Positions 1 to 6,141 of a stretch of 10,211 nt of DNA are shown piece after piece. The DNA comes from Candidatus Saccharimonadota bacterium. GTDB taxonomy: Bacteria; Patescibacteriota; Saccharimonadia; Saccharimonadales; Saccharimonadaceae. The stretch lies in NCBI GenBank assembly GCA_002861585.1, contig PJQJ01000007.1, positions 1 to 10,211 on the forward strand, in the 5' to 3' direction. A program made the translations under genes and the position numbers. Numbering within the stretch: the stretch's first letter is position 1; each line of letters opens with the position of its first letter. Below the pieces are notes generated by a model, which was given only the letters and a program-made list of their open reading frames with translations, did not search any database and was not told where the DNA came from.

Positions 1-107
1 CAACAGAAACAGTATACCTCCTTTTTGCCCTCTACAAAATCAAGCAATCAGATTGTCAAACTCACAAGCGCCTAAGGGCTGCTATTTAAATTGAAAGAGT
101 TCCTAAA
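1..107. other. Left flank; possible 3' end of an upstream gene
   Basis: These bases come before the first promoter. All three + frames are open from the window edge until stops at about 73-93, so an upstream reading frame may end here. Frame 1 would end at the TAA at 73-75 with residues KLTSA. I cannot tell which frame, if any, is coding. A weak, interrupted inverted repeat lies around 69-81 (AGCGCC / GGGCT) but has no clean T-run, so I do not call a terminator. Confidence 0.25.
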
Positions 108-137
108 TTGACGTTGTAAACTGCTTTTGCTTAAATG
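108..137 (+). promoter_or_regulatory. Promoter P1 of tail-fibre cassette 1 (copy 1 of a repeated element)
   Basis: A -35 box TTGACG (108-113) is followed by a 17-base spacer and a -10 box TTAAAT (131-136). The bases TGC directly before the -10 make an extended -10. Transcription would start near 143, giving a leader of about 18 bases before the ATG at 161. The 20 bases AAACTGCTTTTGCTTAAATG (118-137) recur exactly at 2319-2338, and TTGACG recurs at the same distance, so only the 4 bases in between differ. Conservation of the spacer itself is more than sigma70 recognition needs, which suggests a shared regulator site or a recent duplication. Confidence 0.7.
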
Positions 138-160
138 GTAACAATTTAAGAGACAAAAGG

Positions 161-688
161 ATGACTTACATTCCAGGTGGGGGAGGCAGTAGTGCTGTCG
201 GTACAAGCAGCGATGTCGCACTAAATAATGTTGCCGATAAAGAAGTTCTGACATACGATAGCGCCATTGCAAAATGGAAGAATGCCGTTGATCCACGAGA
301 TCGCACTACGCATACCGGCGTCCAGGCCATCTCTACCATTACAGGGTTACAAGTAGCGCTTGATAGCAAAGCCTCTCTTACGGTTGCATCGAGCACTAAA
401 ACTGCGTCATACACCCTTGCCGCTGGAGATACCGGTACAATAATCGAAATTGACTCAGCCAGCGCGAGCACAATTACCGTCCCTGATAATGCAAGCGTCG
501 CCCTTCCGGTCGGTACAGTGATTGGTTTTCGCCAATATGGAACCGGTCAGGTTACCATTGTTGGCGCCACTGGAGTAGTGCTTCGATCACGTGGTGATGC
601 ATTTAAAACGGCCGGGCAGTATTCGGAAGGATCACTCAGCAAACGCGGCACCGATGAATGGATCGTCTCAGGAGATATGGTTGTATGA
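161..688 (+). CDS. Phage tail-fibre-type adaptor protein, 175 aa
   Basis: This is a structural, non-enzymatic protein resembling tail-fibre or tail-appendage proteins of bacteriophages. Residues 1-41 begin MTYIPG and contain a DVAL-N-ADKEVLTYD---AKW-N pattern. That pattern matches the common tail-protein motif in which D/N-x-x-DGQVLTYD is followed by GKWVN. Residues 75-175 resemble another recurrent tail module: a Thr/Ser-rich TLAAGDTGTIIEID segment, then ITVPDNASVALPVGTVI, then Gln/Gly-rich strands and an ending with DEWIVSGD. No signal peptide or membrane segment is present. The first 41 residues are 30/41 identical to the start of the 80-aa protein at 2363. The stop overlaps the next gene's start as ATGA (685-688), so the two are translationally coupled. 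AAAGG directly precedes the ATG, so the ribosome binding site is close and weak. A role as anchor or linker between a particle and the downstream enzyme is inferred. Confidence 0.75.
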   Translation: MTYIPGGGGSSAVGTSSDVALNNVADKEVLTYDSAIAKWKNAVDPRDRTTHTGVQAISTITGLQVALDSKASLTVASSTKTASYTLAAGDTGTIIEIDSASASTITVPDNASVALPVGTVIGFRQYGTGQVTIVGATGVVLRSRGDAFKTAGQYSEGSLSKRGTDEWIVSGDMVV

Positions 689-2277
689 GCATGATCGCTC
701 GTCGCGGAGCCGTGACAAATGGACGCAAACGAGCACTACCGAAAGTCCTTTCCGATAATCCTTTTACTACCGCACCCTTTTATATAAATCCCGAAAATCC
801 AGCCAGGACAGAAGCTAACTCACTTCGCACGAGCGACCCTGATCGTGCTGCCCAGTTCGACAAAATTGGTGATAGTCCCGTGGCCATTTGGGCAGGGGAC
901 TGGATTCCACTTGGCACCGAAGCGGCATGGATTGATGAGCGCATGGACAAAATTCAGCTTGCCAGTGCATTGCCCGTTTTTGTGCTTTATAACATTCCGT
1001 ATCGAGATAATGGCTCTTATTCAGGCGGCGGCGCAACAAGTGCCGACGCCTATCGCACGTGGATCGGTAACATCTTAACCGGTTTTGCCGGCAGACCATC
1101 TGTCATTATCCTAGAACCTGACGCCGTACCTCTACTGACAGGCTTGGTTGAACCGCAACGAAGCGAACGAGTCACCCTGCTAAACGAGACAGTCATACGG
1201 TTACGGGATGCCGGGCATCACGTCTACCTTGACGGCGGTCATTCTAACTGGCACCCTGCACCGCAAATGGCAGCACTGCTTGAGGAATGCGGGGTCCAGA
1301 ATGGACGAGGCTTCTCATTGAACGTCAGTAACTTTAGGACAACAGGCGATACCATCACCTTTGGCGACAGCGTCAATACAAACCTCAGTGCTGCCAAAAA
1401 ATACGTTATCGATACGAGTCGCAATGGAGTTGGACCACATGAAAGTGACTACATTAATCCACCGGGACGAGCATTAGGGGAGCAACCAACGGCTACAACC
1501 GCTTCTGTCGGATGTGATGCATACTTTTGGGTTAAAGCGCCAGGTGAATCAGATGGCGATGACGGCTCCTATCAGACGCATTCCGGCGAAGACGGCACTG
1601 CAACAGCAACCGGTACCATTGCTCCAACAGCAGGCAGCTGGTGGGCTAATTACGGTTATGGCTTAGCAGCTCGCTCTGCATGGGGGCCAGCCGCGCCGGT
1701 GAGTAGCAACGCAAAAACAGCCACTGTAACCAGTGATTTTACCTCGCTTGATACCACAAAATTCCCAGGATCTTTTGGTGCTGCAATTGTTTCCGGACGC
1801 GCCCAGATTGCTACTGACTCTACCTATCCGCGCGTCTCAACCGGAACCGATTCTACCGCCGTTCGTTATGATCTAACTGAATCATCGGTCTTTGTTGAGG
1901 TGCCAACAGTACCGAACATTGGAACAGGAACGACAAGTGCATTCTTGCAACTTGAGGCACCAGCAGGTACGGGAGTAAATTCCGTTGAAGTAGGCTGGCA
2001 AAATGGCAGTTTAATCTTACGAGAACTAGTAAATGGCACTTACAATGATCTGTCCTTAGCTTACTCGCTAACTCAGCATCGCTGGTGGCGCATAAGGCAT
2101 TCCTCGGGAACAGTCTTTTGGGAAACATCTCCTGATAAATCAAGCTGGACCGTTCAGAGACAAAAATCTCCTGATGCAGCGATTGATCTAACAAAAGTTG
2201 CTATTGCATTAGTTTCGGGATTTTACGGTACAGAAACAAGCCCCGGCGTGGCGGAGTTTGATAATCTTAATATTTAG
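685..2277 (+). CDS. Glycoside hydrolase family 6 (beta-1,4-glucanase/cellobiohydrolase) with C-terminal beta-sandwich domain, 530 aa
   Basis: The family cleaves beta-1,4-glucan with inversion. GH6 hallmarks, numbered from the ATG at 685, appear in order: NIPYRDNG with Asp108, ILEPDAVP with the candidate acid Asp146, a YLDGGHSNW segment (181-189), GFSLNVSNF (209-217), a Lys-Tyr-Val-Ile-Asp-Thr-Ser-Arg-Asn-Gly stretch (239-248), NPPGRALG (258-265) and WVKAPGESDG with Asp290 (282-291). The catalytic domain spans about 25-335. Residues 350-530 look like a LamG/DUF1349-type beta-sandwich, possibly glycan binding. The usual RDCG motif has Asn109 instead of Cys, and only two Cys occur in the whole protein. 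There is no signal peptide; the N-terminus is short and basic. An in-frame ATG at 658 exists, but 685 is preferred because AGGAG (670-674) sits 10 bases before it and it overlaps the adaptor's stop. Export via a phage or tail-like particle is inferred. Confidence 0.88.
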   Translation: MSMIARRGAVTNGRKRALPKVLSDNPFTTAPFYINPENPARTEANSLRTSDPDRAAQFDKIGDSPVAIWAGDWIPLGTEAAWIDERMDKIQLASALPVFVLYNIPYRDNGSYSGGGATSADAYRTWIGNILTGFAGRPSVIILEPDAVPLLTGLVEPQRSERVTLLNETVIRLRDAGHHVYLDGGHSNWHPAPQMAALLEECGVQNGRGFSLNVSNFRTTGDTITFGDSVNTNLSAAKKYVIDTSRNGVGPHESDYINPPGRALGEQPTATTASVGCDAYFWVKAPGESDGDDGSYQTHSGEDGTATATGTIAPTAGSWWANYGYGLAARSAWGPAAPVSSNAKTATVTSDFTSLDTTKFPGSFGAAIVSGRAQIATDSTYPRVSTGTDSTAVRYDLTESSVFVEVPTVPNIGTGTTSAFLQLEAPAGTGVNSVEVGWQNGSLILRELVNGTYNDLSLAYSLTQHRWWRIRHSSGTVFWETSPDKSSWTVQRQKSPDAAIDLTKVAIALVSGFYGTETSPGVAEFDNLNI

Positions 2278-2308
2278 TCCCTATATAATCTACCCTTTGT
2301 CAGTCCAT

Positions 2309-2338
2309 TTGACGCCTGAAACTGCTTTTGCTTAAATG
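2309..2338 (+). promoter_or_regulatory. Promoter P2 of tail-fibre cassette 2 (copy 2 of the repeated element)
   Basis: This has the same architecture as the copy at 108-137: TTGACG (2309-2314), a 17-base spacer, TGC, then TTAAAT (2332-2337). The predicted start near 2344 leaves a leader of about 19 bases before the ATG at 2363, matching cassette 1. A second possible promoter, TTGATA (2258-2263) with TATATA (2282-2287) and an 18-base spacer, lies just upstream at the end of the GH6 gene. No terminator is visible between 2278 and 2308, so read-through from cassette 1 is likely. Confidence 0.7.
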
Positions 2339-2362
2339 AGAGGAAGATAACGAGATAGTTCT

Positions 2363-2605
2363 ATGACATACGTACCAGGCTCTAGCGGCACAAGTAAGGT
2401 TTCGACCAGCGCAGATGTAGCCCTCAACAATCCGGCCGATAAAGAAGTGTTAACCTACGATGCAGCGCTTGCGAAGTGGCAAAACAAACAGTTACCTAGT
2501 AGCATTACCGGCACTGGTGTAGCCTCGATTATAAAGCTCACTCAGGCCGAATACGATGCTATTGCGACTAAATCAGAGACCACTCTGTATGTTATTCAGG
2601 GGTAA
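2363..2605 (+). CDS. Short phage tail-fibre-type adaptor protein, 80 aa
   Basis: This is a short paralogue of the 175-aa protein. Residues 1-41 (MTYVPG to AKWQN) match its N-terminus at 30 of 41 positions. The C-terminal half is unrelated to it: residues 50-80 carry GTGVASIIKLTQAEYDAI, then TTLYVIQG. This LTQAEYDAL-type element followed by TLYVI is common near the ends of phage minor tail and upper-fibre proteins. There is no signal peptide and no membrane segment. Purine-rich AGAGGAAG at 2338-2345 is far from the ATG, and the leader is very short, so initiation may be weak. The stop is 2 bases before the next ATG, so coupling to the beta-helix gene is likely. Both recognisable motifs are phage-like, so I am fairly sure of the class but not of the binding partner. 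Confidence 0.75.
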   Translation: MTYVPGSSGTSKVSTSADVALNNPADKEVLTYDAALAKWQNKQLPSSITGTGVASIIKLTQAEYDAIATKSETTLYVIQG

Positions 2606-2607
2606 AC

Positions 2608-3897
2608 ATGCCCTTATTTTCTGATTTAAATTACAAAATAGGATCAGCTCAACTCGATAAGGCCTATCTTGGCACCACGCTTATCTGGAGTCGGCCTGAT
2701 CCGGTTCGTCCAGCATCACAAATACGCTGGGTTAGTCCAGACGGTACGGGTGATGGAACTGACGCCTCGAAACCTGCTCCATTTAGCGCAATAAACAGCA
2801 TGATTGCAGCGCTCACAAGCACCGGTGGGGAAGTCCGACTGCTCAACAATGCGGGTACTTACGGTCCGACACGAGCAGATATCAAAGCTGGTGGACATGC
2901 TGCCACCCCTGAAGGCCGTGTCCTCGTTCGCGGCTCAACGCCAACCGGTGGAGCTGCTCACGTCGAATTTGTCTCGCATCGTACTGTCCATGTTGGCCCT
3001 GGCCCAACCGACGTCACCTTTGAGGGAGTGAGTGATGGCGGCCAAGGGTTTATGCTATTTGCCGGTGCAAACTTCCTAACATTTCGTAATATTGATTTTC
3101 GTAATGTCCAAAATGCGTTCGTATTTAATAACACGCTGCACGATATTATCTTTGAAGACTATACCGTTATAAACTGCCAACGTAATATCCAGGTTATCGA
3201 TACGACTAGCACAGTGGCAGTTGATCCCTATAATTGCACTGTTCGACGTACTGTCGTGAGAGGTTGTAGTAAGAGTGATGTTCGCCTGCAGAATAACTGT
3301 CATGATTGGTTGTTTGAAGATAACTTCTGTGACTCAGAACGCCAAACTGATGATCCATTTTTCATGGGTTATTTCTTAGATGGAACGGCCCACAATGTAA
3401 CGTTTCGCCGCTGTGAAGTTATTAATGGGCACGACGAACAGGGTGGTGATCCACTTGCCTATTGGAACGGTGATGGCTGGTCAACCGAACGTGGCACGTA
3501 CGATATTCTGCTAGAAGACTGCAAAGCCTCAGGACACACCGATGCTGGTTACGATATGAAGGGCGTTAATGTACGTATGATTCGCTGTGATGCGCGCGAT
3601 AACAAACGTAATTTCCGGGTCTGGGACCAAACCAGCTACATGCAGGATTGCACCAGTCATGCACCATTTAAACGCGGTGGTTCAAATACTCCAGCTCATA
3701 TTTGGGTCGCGGGCAGTGGGCATCTTGCAAATCATAATTTCAATTGGACAGATGACGATCTCAGTGTAGCGCTACCCGTCTACTTAATAGACAGCACGAG
3801 CACAGCTGCTGGCTCTGCCGATCAATATGGCGGCATGAATCCGCCAAAAGAACGATTAAAGTTGTCGCCAAACACATCGTTCACCTATCATCCATAA
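2608..3897 (+). CDS. Right-handed parallel beta-helix protein (pectate-lyase-like/tail-spike-like), 429 aa
   Basis: Residues 1-28 (MPLFSDLNYKIGSAQLDKAY, then LGTTLIWS) resemble the 'K-x-YLG-x-T-x-IW' N-terminal element common in phage minor tail proteins. From about 41 the sequence WVSPDGTGDGTDASKPAPFS, then a helix and EVRLLNNAGTY (75-85), is the typical entry to a pectate-lyase-type beta-helix. Repeated coils follow: LTFRNIDFRN (157-166), IIFEDYTVINC (180-190), CTVRRTVVRGC (210-220), VTFRRCEVING (264-274), ILLEDCKASGH (300-310) and VRMIRCDARDN (322-332). The segment GYDMKG before the last of these resembles polysaccharide lyase active-site regions, but I cannot assign catalytic residues or a substrate. 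CAGGGG (2597-2602) is the ribosome binding site. There is no signal peptide. It may be a lyase, a hydrolase or a non-catalytic glycan-binding spike. Confidence 0.75.
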   Translation: MPLFSDLNYKIGSAQLDKAYLGTTLIWSRPDPVRPASQIRWVSPDGTGDGTDASKPAPFSAINSMIAALTSTGGEVRLLNNAGTYGPTRADIKAGGHAATPEGRVLVRGSTPTGGAAHVEFVSHRTVHVGPGPTDVTFEGVSDGGQGFMLFAGANFLTFRNIDFRNVQNAFVFNNTLHDIIFEDYTVINCQRNIQVIDTTSTVAVDPYNCTVRRTVVRGCSKSDVRLQNNCHDWLFEDNFCDSERQTDDPFFMGYFLDGTAHNVTFRRCEVINGHDEQGGDPLAYWNGDGWSTERGTYDILLEDCKASGHTDAGYDMKGVNVRMIRCDARDNKRNFRVWDQTSYMQDCTSHAPFKRGGSNTPAHIWVAGSGHLANHNFNWTDDDLSVALPVYLIDSTSTAAGSADQYGGMNPPKERLKLSPNTSFTYHP

Positions 3898-3921
3898 ATT
3901 CTAAGCCTAGGGTTGCATGGA

Positions 3922-3941
3922 GCCATAGCAAGCGCTATGGT
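3922..3941 (+). terminator. Hairpin after the fibre locus, possible terminator
   Basis: CCATAGC (3923-3929) and GCTATGG (3934-3940) are perfect complements around a 4-base loop, with one extra G-T pair outside. It lies 25 bases after the stop of the beta-helix gene. No T-run follows, so it is not a textbook intrinsic terminator; it could equally be an mRNA-stabilising stem. Confidence 0.35.
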
Positions 3942-3963
3942 GGATATGAGGAATGATTTATAC

Positions 3964-4056
3964 ATGCGCTTGCCGTTACCTTTCTTCTGGATGTTCATGG
4001 CTATATCGCTAAGTGCTGCATTTTTTGTTGCATACCGATCAATCTTTTCCTCTTAA
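3964..4056 (+). CDS. Possible 30-aa single-span membrane peptide
   Basis: This short frame encodes MRLPLPFFWMFMAISLSAAF followed by FVAYRSIFSS. It has an uncharged stretch of about 20 residues from Leu3 to Ala23, then an Arg, which would suit a small membrane peptide. GAGG at 3948-3951 lies 12 bases before the ATG, slightly far for a ribosome binding site. It precedes the membrane-anchored DUF305 gene by 93 bases on the same strand. I do not recognise a family. A chance open frame of this length is quite possible, so confidence is low. Confidence 0.25.
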   Translation: MRLPLPFFWMFMAISLSAAFFVAYRSIFSS

Positions 4057-4149
4057 AATGAGGTAAAGGCCATGCGTTGGTTCATCAATTCCATTTAGAT
4101 CATTCACAGCATCATCATTAAATTTTCAAAGCTAAAGGAGCATTAACAG

Positions 4150-4521
4150 ATGGACAAAAAGACCCTACTAACAGGAATTATTAGCTTTATTGTCGGTGGC
4201 TTGGTTGTCTCTACAGCGGTTGTTGCCTCGAAGGGGTCGAATCAGAACCACTCAGGCGAAACTAGCATGAGCATGGACGCAATGACAGATGAATTACGCG
4301 GTAAAACCGGTGATGAATTTGACAAGGCTTTCATATCTACTATGATTGAACATCACCAGGGCGCTATTGAAATGGCGGAAATGGCTGATAAACAGGCAAA
4401 GCATCAAGAGATCAAGCAGCTCTCCGGAGAGATTATCACCGCTCAGGAAGCTGAAATTGCACAGATGAAAGAGTGGCAAAAACAGTGGGGCTACGAACAA
4501 AAAAGCGGCACAGGTCACTAA
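4150..4521 (+). CDS. DUF305 family protein, N-terminally anchored, 123 aa
   Basis: DUF305 proteins are small ferritin-like helical-bundle proteins rich in His and Met, often found near copper or other metal-handling genes. Residues 7-27 form one membrane span or signal anchor. A Ser/Met-rich linker (30-45) follows, then the DUF305 core: GDEFDKAFISTMIEHHQGAI (54-73), His85-Gln-Glu-Ile-Lys, an EIITAQEAEIAQMKEWQKQW helix (94-113). The paired His68-His69 and the surrounding Met residues are the likely metal or cofactor contacts. The core would lie outside the membrane. AAAGGAG (4134-4140) is a good ribosome binding site for the ATG at 4150. The domain is typical in length. No metal-transport gene is adjacent, so a copper role is only a family-based inference. 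Confidence 0.85.
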   Translation: MDKKTLLTGIISFIVGGLVVSTAVVASKGSNQNHSGETSMSMDAMTDELRGKTGDEFDKAFISTMIEHHQGAIEMAEMADKQAKHQEIKQLSGEIITAQEAEIAQMKEWQKQWGYEQKSGTGH

Positions 4522-4598
4522 GATAACTTCGCGTTCTGTCATTTATTTAACAGCAGCACCTCGGTAGACAAGCGTACTATTACATAATAGAGACGTTT

Positions 4599-6050
4599 AT
4601 GGCCCAACAGTATGACACTTTTTACGATTTACAGAAGAAACCATCAGCGACAACAGTCCCTGCTCGCGATATTGATCTGACCTTAGCTATTGCTAGGGCA
4701 GTAGCAGAGGCAGGCGGAAGGGCCTTAATTGTTGGTGGGTTTGTTCGTGATCTCGTTATGTCCCAGCAGCTGAATAGATCATTTACTGCTAAAGATATCG
4801 ATATCGAAGTTTTTGGTATACCATTTGATAGCTTGTCTGAGTTGCTTCGACAAATCCATCCGGTGAATATTGTCGGTGCATCTTTCGGCGTCTTTAAACT
4901 TGGGACGATTGATGTGTCATTACCACGTCGTGATTCTAAAACAGGCCGGGGACACAAGGGTTTTCACATCCAAAGCGATCCTGGCATGTCTTTTGCTGAT
5001 GCTGGCAGGCGCCGTGACTTTACGGTGAACGCGCTTGGTTTTGACCCGCTAACTGGTGAGGTCTTAGATGAGCATGGCGGCATTGATGATATCAAAAAGA
5101 AGCGGCTCCGAGCTGTTGATCCTGCTCTGTTTGGTGACGATCCGCTTCGTGTGCTGCGAGCAATGCAGTTTGCTGGCCGTTTTGGTTTTTCAATCGATAC
5201 GGTAACCGTAGAGATAGCTCAGCGGCTTGACCTGCATGAACTGTCGAAAGAACGAATTGGGGAAGAGTGGAACAAATTACTTCTCAAGGCCGAGCGTCCA
5301 AGTATTGGCCTGCAGGCTGCGCGCGAACTCGGAGTTCTCTCGAAGTTACACCCGGAACTACAGGCCCTTATCGGCACGAAACAAGAGCACGAGTGGCACC
5401 CAGAAGGAGACGTCTGGAACCATACACTAATGGCAGTTGATCGGGCTGCCGAGATAGTACGGCGCGAGGGACTAGAGCACGAGCAGGCATTAACCGTGCT
5501 TTATGGTGCACTCTGTCATGATTTTGGTAAACCCACCACGACCAGTACTCATCCCGAAACAAAGAGGATCATCTCGCATGAGCATGCCCAGCAGGGCGTT
5601 CAACCGACTCGGCAATTCCTTGAGGGGCTTGCATTACCACACCGACTCATCAATAAAGTAGGTAATCTTGTCTCTGATCATATGTTCGTCGTGCAGGCTG
5701 GACAGGCAAAAGAAACGGCAATTCGCCGACTGGCTCGACGACTCGCTCCCGCCACCATTCAAGAGCTACTCTGGGTTGTCGAAGCTGATTTTTATGGACG
5801 CACTCTAGCGGAGTTTGATTTTACCATTGGTCATATTCTGCTTCAAAAAGCCGACCAATGGGGCGTTTTGCACGGTCCGCTTAAACCGGTTGTTCTTGGT
5901 CGTGATCTTATTGCTTTGGGCGAGCAGCCTGGTCATAAACTAGGAGCGATTTTGGAGCAACTGAGCGCAGCGCAAAACTCAGGCAGGTTCAACACTCGGG
6001 AAGAGGGCATCGAATTTTATAAGCAATTTATTAAACAACAGCACGATTAA
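4599..6050 (+). CDS. cca: CCA tRNA nucleotidyltransferase with HD domain, 483 aa
   Basis: The enzyme adds or repairs the CCA 3' end of tRNAs in the cytoplasm without a nucleic-acid template. The class II nucleotidyltransferase head shows GGFVRD (46-51), the metal-binding DIDIE pair Asp66/Asp68, ASFGVFK (94-100), RRRDFTVNAL (137-146), GGIDD (160-164) and the nucleotide-binding helix DPLRVLRAMQFAGRFGF (181-197). A C-terminal HD domain follows: His275 in WNHTL, then His307-Asp308 in LCHDFGKP, then Asp360 in SDHM. The end, GRDLIALGEQPGHKLG with a TREE helix, is like that of long bacterial Cca proteins. Length suits the HD-containing type. No strong ribosome binding site precedes the ATG; GAG at 4590-4592 is the best candidate. 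It is 77 bases after the DUF305 stop, with no clear promoter between them. The HD domain may add phosphohydrolase activity, as in E. coli Cca. Confidence 0.93.
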   Translation: MAQQYDTFYDLQKKPSATTVPARDIDLTLAIARAVAEAGGRALIVGGFVRDLVMSQQLNRSFTAKDIDIEVFGIPFDSLSELLRQIHPVNIVGASFGVFKLGTIDVSLPRRDSKTGRGHKGFHIQSDPGMSFADAGRRRDFTVNALGFDPLTGEVLDEHGGIDDIKKKRLRAVDPALFGDDPLRVLRAMQFAGRFGFSIDTVTVEIAQRLDLHELSKERIGEEWNKLLLKAERPSIGLQAARELGVLSKLHPELQALIGTKQEHEWHPEGDVWNHTLMAVDRAAEIVRREGLEHEQALTVLYGALCHDFGKPTTTSTHPETKRIISHEHAQQGVQPTRQFLEGLALPHRLINKVGNLVSDHMFVVQAGQAKETAIRRLARRLAPATIQELLWVVEADFYGRTLAEFDFTIGHILLQKADQWGVLHGPLKPVVLGRDLIALGEQPGHKLGAILEQLSAAQNSGRFNTREEGIEFYKQFIKQQHD

Positions 6051-6104
6051 CAGCTCAGATAGTTGTTATTTTTACTAATATCTTTAGCTTTAGATAAAAA
6101 AGCG

Positions 6105-6134
6105 TATAGTAGCAATTATAAGTGAGTGAGGGGG
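6105..6134 (+). promoter_or_regulatory. Candidate -10 box and strong ribosome binding site for the AAA+ ATPase gene
   Basis: TATAGT (6105-6110) fits a -10 box; the best -35 (TTTAGC, 6083-6088, 16-base spacer) is poor. GAGGGGG (6128-6134) is a strong Shine-Dalgarno sequence 7 bases before the ATG at 6142 and fixes that start. The AT-rich 91-base gap after cca is consistent with a separate transcription unit. Confidence 0.4.
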
Positions 6135-6141
6135 TTGTGGT

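Noticed and set aside
658..684. In-frame ATG at 658 as start of the GH6 gene
   Set aside because: It would overlap the adaptor gene by 31 bases and add MDRLRRYGC with no ribosome binding site at a sensible distance. ATG 685 has AGGAG 10 bases upstream and the ATGA overlap.
4072..4098. 8-codon frame MRWFINSI upstream of the DUF305 gene as a leader peptide
   Set aside because: No codon pattern or hairpin pair suggesting attenuation.
4622..4957. Antisense frame inside cca and similar frames inside the fibre genes (166-471, 815-1099, 3076-3303)
   Set aside because: All lie opposite genes with clear family motifs and show no recognisable protein features.
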